Shown here in pieces: positions 12,355-22,463 of a stretch of 64,000 nt of DNA. The notes under the pieces were generated by a model. It was not told where the DNA came from, made no database searches, and worked only from the letters and a program-made list of their open reading frames with translations. The position numbers and the translations under genes were made by a program. Source of the stretch: Blastomyces gilchristii SLH14081. Lineage: Eukaryota > Ascomycota > Eurotiomycetes > Onygenales > Ajellomycetaceae. Location: positions 1,859,095 to 1,923,094 of the forward strand of contig NW_003101680.1 of NCBI RefSeq assembly GCF_000003855.2. Reading direction: 5' to 3'. Each line of letters begins with the position of its first letter. The stretch's first letter is position 1.

Positions 12355-12668
12355 TGTGACAGGGTGCACCTGATCAATCATATAGACTATTCTGTACACT
12401 TCATAGATTTCTATCACCTCATTTCTGATCACTGATCCTCAGCTGTCATGAATGTGTATGTTTCAATTACCGATTCTCAGCTGCTACAAATGTGTGTATA
12501 TTCTTCCACTCTGAAGCACCACCGTGTACATCACCACATACACATATAAATATTCACTTCAATTACTGATTCTCACACTTTTTCTTTCTTTCCTTCTCTA
12601 ACATTTTTCTCTTTGTTATATAAGACCTATCAATATTATACTGATCTATTCGGCGTAGGCCTCTTACA
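12355..12668 (+). repeat. 3' LTR of gypsy element
   Basis: Same length and ends as the 5' LTR, preceded by a purine-rich tract. Most CpG sites of the 5' LTR are mutated here, but near 12650-12662 this copy keeps the CG/GG forms where the 5' LTR has TG/GA, so both LTRs have been mutated at different positions. Confidence 0.92.
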
Positions 12669-12673
12669 ACATC

Positions 12674-14690
12674 TAGATATTCATGATATTATTAAGAGAT
12701 TTTTATACAAGAATCTATTATTATAATACAGAATAACTTTTCTAGAGTCTTTTTAATATTAGTCAGACTGATGAAATAGATTGATATATAATTCTGCTAT
12801 CAGTAATCTTATCAGTGACTCTGTCAGCAGTTTTGATAATAACTTTGTTTTCAGAGTATTTTATAAGCATTGACAGAGATCTGTGTAAGATTCATAGTCT
12901 TGTGAATATCATCTTCATAAATTCTATCATTATTAAGAAATATCAAGCTTCTATTTTAAGCATTTAATAAGATGTCTTATTCAGATAGTGAGATAAGTTC
13001 TAATATAAGATTATAATCAAGATTATTAACTTCATATACATAGACATCTTTATAATAATGTTCTTTCACATCTATGTTTAGTTTCATTATATAATGAATA
13101 TAGATATCTTTTAAACTATCAAATTCTGTAAGAAGTTAAAATTTTAATAAGAAAATACACTGAAGATTATAATATCTTATAACTGAAGATTTTATCATTG
13201 TATAGTAACATAGATCACTGTCTATCATGACTTTCATATTATACATATTATCAATTACAGTAGATATAAGAATTGCATTTATTATCATTTTCTCTTTAAA
13301 TTATTATCATCTGATCTCTTCAAGCTTCTATTTATAAATTTGAACAGAAGCTAATCTTTTCTCTGTTTCATCAGAGTATTCTTATAGTTATTTTCTAAAT
13401 CTTTCTTTACTACAGTGTGATTGATGTGAACAGACACTAATTCATTCTTTAAATAAGAAGACACTGATCTTTCTCTCAATTGAGAAGATATATAGATTAA
13501 TTAACAGTTGAAAGTAATATGTTCTGATCAGTTACAGTTAATGTATACTTTATATTAACATCAATCAGTGACTTCTTTGAAAGTGATCTCAGAGACTTAA
13601 AAGTCTGTTCAAACAGTAGAAACTCTTGCTTATATATAGATATTTGAATCTATTCAGTCTATAATATCTGTATCATTGCTGTTACTTCTCTTCAGTGTGA
13701 GTGTATAAGTGACTGAGATGTAACATCTTCTGTCACTGTTTTATATACTCTTGAGCTTGATAAGATGATTGTTCAATATCTGAAGCTGTATGCAGAAGTC
13801 TTCATAAGTTAAGTCTTTGTTTACACTTATAAGAGTCTATAAGAGTTTAAAAGTTAATGTCTTCTTAAGTATACTAATCTTCATTTAATTCTCTCAAGAT
13901 TAATTATCTGCTTCTAAGATTTTAATATCAAAGTCAGGGATAAATATTATAAGAGAAGTATTTCTCTGTCAGATACTCTATAATTAATTTAACACTTTCT
14001 ATTATATAGCAGTATCTCAGAACAGAATATCAAGATATTTGATAATATTATCAGATATTTACAATACTGATTCACATGCTTTTATTCATCAATGAAACTT
14101 CTATTTCATGTAATTCTTCAATTATTTATTAATATACTAATCTTGATTGATTAGTAAACTGATGATATCTTCATCTATACTTAGTTTTATAAGCATTTTC
14201 ATTCTTTATAATGAGTAGAGAGTGAGATTGAAAGTATTGAAATATATAAGAGTATCTAAACATTCTTTCAGTACTTTTATATTCAATTCTATAGATGTTG
14301 AAATTGTATGAGTTTCTTATTAAGTTAATCATTGAATTTTCTTATATTAAAGTTGTTAAGTTACATGCATATCAGCTATCTATTACTGTTATAATTTTAA
14401 CATTACTCAGAGTCACTGTAATATCATGTCTATACTTATATTTAAGAGTTCTCTCATATCATCATTAGACATAATTATATCATTTATCAGATATATGATA
14501 TCTATGAAATCTGAAGAAGTGTAATTATATGAATATCTTATACATCTGAGTGTCAGAACTCTCAGATCTTTCACTGATATTCTCTTATAAAATCTTATTA
14601 CAGAATTAAAGTGACTGATAAGCAAGCTTCTATCTGAGAACTCAGTGTTCACTTAACTATTTCTCTTTTCTAGTCTGTAATTATATATTT
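12674..14690 (-). mobile_element. Older inverted Ty3/gypsy copy, right part
   Basis: On the minus strand this matches the younger element from about 9320 back to about 6891, then from about 997 back to about 950, skipping exactly the MITE and the hAT element. It therefore shows both DNA transposons' empty target sites. It continues the copy seen at 1-513, the two halves being split by the younger element at ACATC. Similarity fades at about 14680-14700, about 120 bp short of where its own 5' LTR should begin; that LTR is not visible to the right, so the copy is truncated there. Confidence 0.87.
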
Positions 14691-16950
14691 TACTTAAATT
14701 ATATTAAAATAGTAATACTTTATTCTATTAGTAAATTTTATATAATCTGATAGATCTATCTTCTTTCAATTCTTTATTAAAGAAAAGAAATAGAATATGA
14801 AGTTAATATTTACTCTGAAGTTAAGTAGATATCTTACTAATATCTTCTTATTTAAGATATATATTATAATTGTAATATAAACTCAGAAATATAAGAATTA
14901 TTAATTCTTTATTTCTTTCTCTTCTTTATCTTTTATAAATACATTTGTTAGAAGAGAAATCAACTTTAAAAAGATATTTTCTCAGTTTCTTCTCTTCTTT
15001 AATTTCTTATAATTACTAGTATAGTGATTATCAGCTCTGCAGTTAAAATAAAGATCTTTATTAAATCTTTTTTAATATTTCTTTACAGTGAGTAAAAAAT
15101 CAGAATACTTGAAATTCTTCTTTACTTTCTCTATACTAAAGCTGTTATAGCACTGTTTAGATTCTATTATTAATTACTTAAAAGAGATTTTATTAATCTT
15201 TTTCTCAGAGTATTAATTATTTAAATAGATTCAGAAAATCAAGTTAATAAGCTTAGTATAATTAATTAATAAACTCTGATACTATGATATTATTATTTAT
15301 ATTTTATAAGTCAGCTTTATAAGATAAAGCTGTATTTTTAATTAATTCAAATTATCAGTCAATTTCTTTTAATATTCTTTAAATCTTATATTAAAATCAG
15401 AAGAATTCTTATTATTTTATTAATATAATAAGTTAAACTGCTGTACTGCTATAAAGTTATAGTTATAATAATCTTTAATTTAATTCAGTAGAAAGTCTTT
15501 GAATTCTTCTTAAGTTATAGTAGTATTAATACACTCAAGCTCTCTCTTCTTAATAATTCAAGTAGTCACAGAGATATCTTTAAGAAGATTAATAATATAT
15601 ATTACTTATATCTTATAAGTATTAAACTGACTTAGATTAAGATGAAATTTTCATTCAAAAGTATAGATAAAGCTGTGAAATTTAAATAATATATTTTTCT
15701 TATAACTCAGAGAATCTCTAATCTTAATCTCTCTATCTTTATAATAGATATAGATGTATAAAGACTATGACAGTAATAGAGTGATTAAAGAGCTTATATT
15801 AAAGTATACAGTGAGTTTAGAAATCTCAGACTTCTATTAAAGTAGAGATATATACACTCTAGAGAATAATATAAAGTTTCTCTCAGAAAGTAAGATTAGA
15901 TTAATCTCAGTATAGATATATAAAATTATATCAGTCTGTTAATAGAGCTTAACTAATTTAAATTTATAATCAGATTAAGTAATTTAAATTGTAATATAAT
16001 AAAACTGAAGTAGTAACTAGTCAGTGATATTATATAGAAATAGTTATTAAGAAAACTATATAAATAAGCTTAACTATTTTACTTAAATAGTGAGCTTATA
16101 AGTTACAGAGTTATTATAAGAATATCACAGATATAATACTTAGTATACTAAGAAGATTATATAAGAAATATAGTAACTCTTATATATATTTCAGTAGAAG
16201 AAAAATAAATTACTGACTTTTTTAATAAGAAGTCAGTATCTAGTTATTTTATATAGATAATGAGTAAATACTCTTCTCTCATTTCATGAGTAAGAATAGC
16301 TGAAGTGATATCTCAGTGATATCTCACTATTAAGAAAGAGTAATCTACTGACCTTGTATAGAAGTGAGGTTCTTATATTTATTAATCAGATCTTTCTATG
16401 ATATATCTGAATAATGTTATAAAGTGATTGAAAACTGGTTTGAATAGTCTGTAGAATGAATGAAATTATCTGTATGAAAGTAATAAGCTGTGTGAAACCG
16501 CAATGAGGTCTTGACACGGCTGAGAGTATAACACTTCTTTACTTTCTTTTAATACTACAGTTAATAATTAATTTAATTGACTTATTTATATTTTTTTCAC
16601 TTTAAAAAAATATAATACTGATAATTAATCTGAGTTATAAATAATAAAATTCAGTTAATTAATAATTGATTTAATTAACTTCTTTATTTTCTTTTAATAT
16701 TATAGTTAATAATTAATCTAATCTGTAATCATTTAATTATTTTTTTTCAACACTGCAGCTGATAATCAGTTGTAATTATTTAAATAATTCAGCAAGATGT
16801 CAATTGATAACTACATAGTTCACTTTGTAAACTAATAGAGATTGACTTATTAAAAATAAGTTGATAGAAGTATTACTAGATTCTTGCTCTTTCAGCCTGT
16901 TATATAGATTTCTAGACATGAATACTAATAATACTACTATTTGCATTGTT
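14690..16950 (-). mobile_element. Extremely AT-rich repeat relic, possibly 5' part of a LINE
   Basis: Very AT-rich, virtually CpG-free, no intact frame. On the minus strand near 15160-15010 a degenerate stretch reads like retroelement zinc knuckles (Q-C-Y-N ... then N-C-R-A-D-N-H-Y-T-S-N), a spacing reminiscent of LINE ORF1 proteins. If so, the minus-strand element's 5' region lies toward 16450 and its 3' half is missing at the 14690 junction. Family and ends are uncertain. Confidence 0.4.
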
Positions 16951-17544
16951 GAGCCTTTTTTTTTTCCCGGCCCTGGAGAGCTTGGTCTATGTGCAAACTG
17001 TGCTTGAAATCACGCAACACCCACTTGATCATTCACTCTGACTTGAGAACCTCTCTTTGACTGGTGGTCACTCTTCTGGCTGGAATGCCAGCATTTGATA
17101 CATCAATTCTAGAGGAGCAACTGTTACCTCCCAATCAAACTTACCTACTCAATGCTTCAATACTTCCGCTCACATTCCTCAAATGCTTCATCAATTGGAG
17201 GCCACACATCCTGGCGTTCTTTCGGACGTCTATCCTGGTTGAAGAATTGACTCCGTTCGTCCCATCGCTCCCGAAAGTGGGTTGAAGCTTGGTACTGATC
17301 CTTTTTTGGCTCATTTACCTGTCGCTTTCAATATCGCCCCTTTGTGAGGGTCGAACAGACGTAGCACGGGGCTTCAGCTTTCACAGTCCAGGAATATTGT
17401 GAAGTCTGCTAAATTAGCCCTGTGCGATGTGTCACAAACTGAAGGCATAAGCTAAATAGGTACCTAAATAAGTACGGAGAAGCCGCTCACCCAAGATCTC
17501 TCAACTAGTTCAAGTTTTAACTCCTAGCGAACTTGGATGGATTT
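16951..17544. other. Junction of AT-rich block and gene-bearing DNA; no gene seen
   Basis: Composition changes abruptly at a T run (16955-16965) followed by CCCGGCCCTGGAG. To the right GC is balanced. A 73-codon ORF at 17064-17282 has no recognisable features. The last part is presumably the 3' flank of the transcription-factor-like gene ending at 17545. Confidence 0.6.
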
Positions 17545-19038
17545 TCAAGGAGTCAAGGATCCCCTGGATATCCACTCAAATACCTGCATTCCTGGCTGAT
17601 CAAAGATCATGTCTATCCACAAGAACCGCTTGACCACCCCTCGAACCTCAGTCCAAGTCCCAAGGCCAAGCGTGGAAATAGTTTGCACCATTAGAACTTG
17701 CAACCACCCTGCATCGAAATTATCAAATATGGATATGGCTGCCACGAACGTACTCCAAAGGAGTAACTCGGCCATTTCACAAGAAGTCTCTGGGAAGAAT
17801 TGCTGTGCACGCAGAGCCACTTCCAGTTTGTTCGCTAGGGACGCCATCTTCCTCCCAACACTCCGAATTTTGACCAAAAGATTCTTGACATAGGCTAGCA
17901 TGCATAGCCTCAGCAACTCCGGAAGTGAAAGAGGGTCGAATTGAAGATGAAGAAGCCGGTACGGAATCGATGTGCTAAATTGAGAAACGAGGCTCTTGCT
18001 CATCTTCACACCGGTCTCATCCGCCTTGTTCGCCGCTCTGGAGAATTCCCGAATATCAGCCCAGATGTTCAGGAGTTTTGGGTCTAGTTGTGAGTGAATT
18101 GTCCCTAGTTCTGGGAACCTTGTCGTGGTGCTTCCTCGTGCAATCTGAGGGCTCCAAGAGACCTCTCCCTGGATGAAGCGTGGCGTGCTTCCTGTTCCCA
18201 TTGCAAGTCCGAGGTCGATCCTACACAACTTCCAAATAAGTTACATCCTTGCAACAGGCAAAAAGAAGTTTGTACTAACATTTGCGCCTTGTGAACGATC
18301 ATGTTCCCTTCTGCCAGCGAACCGACGCCCCCACGCAGCTCAAACATTAGATACAGGCCATCCATATGTTTCTGCGCAGCCTCGATATCTCCTGTCATTA
18401 TTGCCGCAATCGCCAGCGATGTCACAACAGCCATTGTGGTGAGTTTTGTCGCCTCCTTTCTGTTGTTTATACGTTGCTGGAGATATACGATGGCCCTTGT
18501 CATATGGAACGTTGCAACCCTGCCGTACGAAGTCCCCAGTGACAAGTCATAGAAAGCCTGTGCAACAAACAGCATCGAGTGCAACATTCCTGGGTCTTGA
18601 GCCAGATTGGAGAAGCGAAACAGATCGTCCCTCGCCCCACTGGCAGTGATCGCCTGCAAGGTGTAAGTTGATGGCTTAACGACGGTAAACGCTTCCATGG
18701 CAAATTAGCGAACTGCGTTCAATAGACCTAAAACGGACGCACTCGGGATATTATTCCTTACCCCGATAAATGAGATCAAGCATATATGGTTTGAGCTCAA
18801 CCCCGTAACTGAAAAGGGATAGCTCCGACGCAATCATTCGTGGTGTCGCGAGGACACATGCCAACTCATCATCGTCTTCAGATTCTAGATTTCGAAGCGA
18901 CTCTCTGTTCCGTCTGGACTTGCGTGTGTTCTTCCCGCGCATGACATGGCTGCGGATTAATTTGCGTGTCTTTGAGTCTGGCTTGTCGAGAGTCGTGCTA
19001 ACGATAAACGGAATACAATTTTGTCCCGCTGATGCCAT
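17545..19038 (-). CDS. Fungal-specific transcription-factor-like protein (no visible zinc cluster)
   Basis: Exons (minus) 19038-18762, 18691-18276 and 18228-17545 give 458 aa; introns of 70 and 47 nt start GTAAGG and GTACAA. The N-terminus carries F-I-V-S-T-T-x-D-K-P-D-S and I-R-S-H-V-M-R-G-K then a basic R-K-S-R-R-N-R stretch, the usual opening of a large ascomycete family annotated as fungal-specific transcription factor domain proteins. The rest follows that family: helices with L-x-P-Y-M-L-D-L-I-Y (about residue 85-95), D-P-G-M-L-H-S-M-L-F-x-A-Q-A-F-Y-D, A-Q-K-H-M-D-G-L and C-R-I-D-L-G-L-A. No Cys6 zinc cluster is seen, as in many members, so DNA binding is unproven. It is divergent from a dehydrogenase 370 bp away, which may be a target. 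Confidence 0.8.
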
Positions 19039-19408
19039 TGTTTTGAGCCTGATCGTTCGAGATCCGTCGCGTCGATGCGGGTTGAAATATTGTTTTTTTT
19101 TTCCGCTTGGGGATGAGGCACGCAAATTGCTGCGCCCGTGCCAAGAATAGATTGTATTCCGATTTGGGAATGGTTGATCTGGACAGATGTGACTGCAAAA
19201 CATCTCTGAATACATTGGATAAAAACTACGACTCTTGATCATCGGCGCCTGGATACTACCCGTTTCGTCCCGAGGATTAGGTGGATAGAAAAGTCTATAT
19301 AAGTCGCCCTTGACCCCGTCGATCAACTCACGGATAATCTGCTACATGCAATATCAGGAACAAAACTCGATACTTAGTATATATACCAGGCCCCTCTCCA
19401 TTCTCACC
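19039..19408. promoter_or_regulatory. Shared divergent intergenic region
   Basis: 370 bp between the divergent start codons of the regulator-like gene (minus) and the dehydrogenase (plus). It contains a TATATATA-like stretch at 19378-19385, 25-30 bp before the dehydrogenase start, and a T run at 19093-19101. No specific operator recognised. Confidence 0.5.
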
Positions 19409-20353
19409 ATGTCCTACGGCAATACCTTTGATCCTGTAAAGGATATCCCACCGCTCAACAACAAAGTAATCCTCATAACAGGAGGAAACAACGGCCTCGG
19501 AAAGCAATCCGTGCTCGAATTCGCAAAACACAACCCCAGTCGTATCTGGCTGGCGGCGCGCAATGTCCAAAAGGCGCAACAAGCCATCGACGACATCAAA
19601 CAGCAACTGCCCGAAGCATGTAAAACAACCATTAGTATCCTGGAACTAGACCTCTCCTCTTTCGAATCGATAAAAAATGCAGCAAAGATCGTTCTTGCAG
19701 AATCCGACCGCCTTGACATCCTCATGCTCAACGCGGGCATCATGGCCGTCCCCCCGGGCCTCACAAAGGACGGTTACGAAATCCAATTCGGCACAAATCA
19801 CATGGGCCACGCACTTTTGACGAAACTACTTCTTCCACTCCTGATCAAAACGGCTGAAAGCGGCAGTAACACTCCAAACGGAGGAGACGTGCGAGTCGTG
19901 AGCCTATCTTCCCATGGCCATACACATCTCCCCAAAGGCTGCTTCAACTTTGAGTCTCTCCAGACCACAGGTGAAAAACTGGGAGCGTACACATGCTACT
20001 TTCAAAGTAAGCTTGCGAACGTTCTGTGGGCAAGACAACTAGCGAAGTTGTATCCGCAGTTCACCGTTGCAGCTATCCACCCAGGCGTGGTACGAACGCA
20101 ACTGATGGAAGGGGCAACAGGCTCAGCAGCAATTATAAGAATGTTGGTTAGAGTCGGGAGCAGGTTGTTGACGCCTGTTGATCGGGGAGTCAGGAACCAG
20201 CTTTGGGCGTCTGTTTCGAAGGATGTCCGGAGTGGAGAGTACTATGAGCCTATTGGGGTTAAGGGGAAAGTAAGTGATGATGGGAAGGATGATCAACTGG
20301 CGCGGGAGCTGTGGGAGTGGACTGAGAAGGAACTCAGAGCACATTGTGTTTGA
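19409..20353 (+). CDS. Short-chain dehydrogenase/reductase (retinol-dehydrogenase-like)
   Basis: A single-exon gene of 314 aa, the usual length for this branch. A Rossmann fold opens with V-I-L-I-T-G-G-N-N-G-L-G-K (glycine motif residues 24-31), followed by A-A-R-N (residue 49-52, favouring NADP(H)), D-L-S-S at 81-84, L-N-A-G at 107-110, active-site serines at 165-168 and the catalytic Tyr197-x3-Lys201 (Y-F-Q-S-K). H-P-G-V-V follows the active site as usual. An in-frame upstream ATG (19310) would lie within the divergent promoter; the start at 19409 places the fold at the normal distance. Substrate cannot be told; related fungal enzymes act on small ketones, lipids or secondary metabolites. 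No signal peptide or membrane segment is evident, suggesting a soluble enzyme. Confidence 0.9.
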   Translation: MSYGNTFDPVKDIPPLNNKVILITGGNNGLGKQSVLEFAKHNPSRIWLAARNVQKAQQAIDDIKQQLPEACKTTISILELDLSSFESIKNAAKIVLAESDRLDILMLNAGIMAVPPGLTKDGYEIQFGTNHMGHALLTKLLLPLLIKTAESGSNTPNGGDVRVVSLSSHGHTHLPKGCFNFESLQTTGEKLGAYTCYFQSKLANVLWARQLAKLYPQFTVAAIHPGVVRTQLMEGATGSAAIIRMLVRVGSRLLTPVDRGVRNQLWASVSKDVRSGEYYEPIGVKGKVSDDGKDDQLARELWEWTEKELRAHCV

Positions 20354-20980
20354 CTTGAAAGGGGTCTTCTCGGTCTGGGTGAAGGTCATTTCCGAGTAAT
20401 TGGGATCATGTATCGAATGATCGTTTATTGGGCCTAGGGTGCGGCGAGGTAGATAGAGAAAAATTAGGTAGAGATTAAGGCCGGCGGGAGCCTATGCTTG
20501 TTGAGTAGTCAATGGTCAGCATTGTCATGCAAGGCTTTTGAACAATTGAGGCTTCAGGTACAATAACCCTCAAGTAAATCAACTAATAACTTGAAGAAAC
20601 CAAATTTTCGGATCAAAATATGCACAAGGTTCAACTAAGCCTTCTTTTAATGGGTCCCAAGCACTTCCAACAGCATATAAATGCTATGACTGCATCTGCA
20701 TCCCATTCCAGCTCATTGCGCTGGGGACGAAACACCCTGACATCCCATACCAACAGGAATTCCAAGCACCGTGTAGCTTGCATTGAACCGTCTGAAAATT
20801 GTCTGTGCCTAGCGCGACGAGACGTAGCCCACACAGGCTCGTAGAATCTAGCTTCATCAAAGTTTTTCCAAGATATCCCGTGGTGGTACCATCGATGGTA
20901 AACAATCCCATACAGAAAAAAAGAATTAGTCTCAACACAACGGAATCGAAGCGAAATCTCCTGCGATAGGTGCAGGCAAG

Positions 20981-21013
<33 letters not shown>

Positions 21014-21051
21014 CCCTCGCCATAACATATTAAAAGCGACCAATCCCGTTA
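20354..21051. other. Intergenic region with T homopolymer
   Basis: No convincing gene. A run of about 27-30 T lies at 20984-21013, just downstream of the minus-strand pseudogene. Short overlapping minus-strand frames here run through the homopolymer (poly-Lys) and look spurious. Confidence 0.6.
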
Positions 21052-22463
21052 TCAAAACATGATCCTACATGTAGGCAAAGACTTTTTCCACATTCTCCAC
21101 AACAGCTTGTAGTTGACAGCATGTTGAAATTCGTCGGGGTGATGGTGAATGTTCCAAAGCGCGCGTTGGATGTGACCCACAACCTCGCGGGTCATCCTCG
21201 TCCCCGTTGTAAGTTTCGAGTCCTTAAAAGTCGCGGTACATGCGCCCGCGCTCGAACCAGAATGCAGGGCTTGGAATAACACCTCTGGCGTACTGCAAGC
21301 TTTCCATGTCACTATAATCCAAAAGGCCATAGATCAAGTGGAGAATATCCTCAGGTGAATGCAGCCCAATCTTTCTTTGTTCATCAACATTGCCTTCCAC
21401 ATGTAGTGCCGCAAACAACTCAGCATCAGAGTCCCTGATGCGACACAGGTCTTCCTGAGAGAAAACAGGCTCACTGACATGCCTCATCGTTGGAAGACAC
21501 GACGTGAGATGCTCCAGATACCTGCAAAACCGTGACAGCCACTCACGATCTATCGATTGGGTCCCGGTGTTCAAGGACGTGAGCAACAACCGTCCAGCAT
21601 GTGGCATGGATATAAGGAGTGCGGACTCGACCCTTGTAGGGGCTAATAGAAACTCAACCAGGCGAACTCACTGTCATCTGATGTTTCAAAACCCTCACTG
21701 CAAAGACGACAATACTCACCGCTGAGAAGCATGTCAAACTTGGCCCGGTTCCAGCACCGCCCCTCCCCATCGCCAGGCCAGCCTGCCTTCTTCATCTTCC
21801 TAGCCAGCTTATCGTGGCTAAAATCATCGCCAGAATCAGACCAAGAGTCAGGTTCAGACTCATATTCCCAGCCCATGTTCTACCCATCACAGATAGGTCC
21901 AACAATCCAGTGCCGATCCAGCTTAGCTTCCGGTACCGCTCCTTGCAGAGTGCAAAAAAGTCAGCAAGTTCGTACACATTGAAACCATACCGGCACCACT
22001 CATTCGCCTCATCATACTGGCCGTTCAGGTCGCCCCAGTAGATGTAGCCGTCGTTGGTATCCAGGATAACATCATAACCGTTCCTGCCCCTGCTGATCGC
22101 GATGGCGGCGCAAGAAGGTGGAATCGCCGGGTCTTGCCCAGTATATGACGGAGCAACGCCTTCAATCTCGCCCTCGCGGATATCTTTCTATGTATGCTCT
22201 CACGGCGGTAGTCGAGAATCGGCGTGTTAGTCATGATGAGGGGCGCAAATCCGTTTTCAGAATAGTCAACGTAGGGCATGTTGAAGAGTAGGTCGATCAA
22301 AGTATCGCTCCTCTAGAGGCTGGCCAAAGGTCTCCTGGGTGATCGAAGGCCAGCCACCAGCAGGAGCCTGCACGAGAGGGGTATCCGCCTCCCAGAAGAC
22401 ACAGCTACAGAAGTTGTAGTAATCTGTCATAAGACAGATGAATTCATCTCGATCGTACGCCAT
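21052..22463 (-). pseudogene. Disrupted hypothetical protein gene
   Basis: Starting at ATG 22463, conserved-looking sequence runs through all three minus frames: an acidic/aromatic N-terminal part (Y-Y-N-F-C ... F-W-E-A-D), then Y-D-V-I-L-D-T-N-D-G-Y-I-Y-W-G-D-L at about 22060, an acidic Ser/Asp part at 21876-21780, and a helical C-terminal part to 21052. The breaks are a frameshift plus in-frame TAG at about 22311-22333, an apparent extra stretch of about 14 nt near 22175-22190, a frameshift with TAG at about 21885-21910, and one extra T in TTTT at about 21223-21226. One genuine intron (donor GTGAGT at about 21719, acceptor TTAG at about 21640) still splices in frame. I do not recognise the family. 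Sequencing error is unlikely to explain four separate lesions. Confidence 0.72.

Larger units (their letters stand above)
514..12668 (+). mobile_element. Chromovirus-type Ty3/gypsy LTR retrotransposon, RIP-like degraded, carrying two nested hAT insertions
   Basis: Two 314-bp direct repeats (514-827 and 12355-12668) start TGTGAC and end CTTACA. They are flanked by an identical 5-bp duplication ACATC at 509-513 and 12669-12673, the hallmark of LTR-element integration. Removing the hAT element (1006-6882), the MITE (8269-8774) and one copy of each 8-bp duplication leaves about 5.76 kb, a normal gypsy size. Protease-like, reverse transcriptase, RNase H, integrase and chromodomain remnants occur in that order, and a purine tract precedes the 3' LTR. 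Many stops, mostly Arg CGA to TGA and Trp TGG to TGA/TAA, show it is dead. A C-terminal chromodomain places it among chromoviruses. Confidence 0.93.

Noticed and set aside
16955..16965. Poly(T) as the poly(A) tail of a minus-strand LINE
   Set aside because: It lies on the wrong side: a minus-strand LINE filling 14690-16950 would have its tail at the left end.
17064..17285. 73-codon ORF next to the AT-rich border
   Set aside because: No homology recalled, no domain, ordinary chance length in balanced-GC DNA.
21052..22463. A functional multi-intron gene instead of a pseudogene
   Set aside because: The needed 'introns' would be about 1-20 nt or lack phase-compatible sites, and in-frame TAG codons remain.
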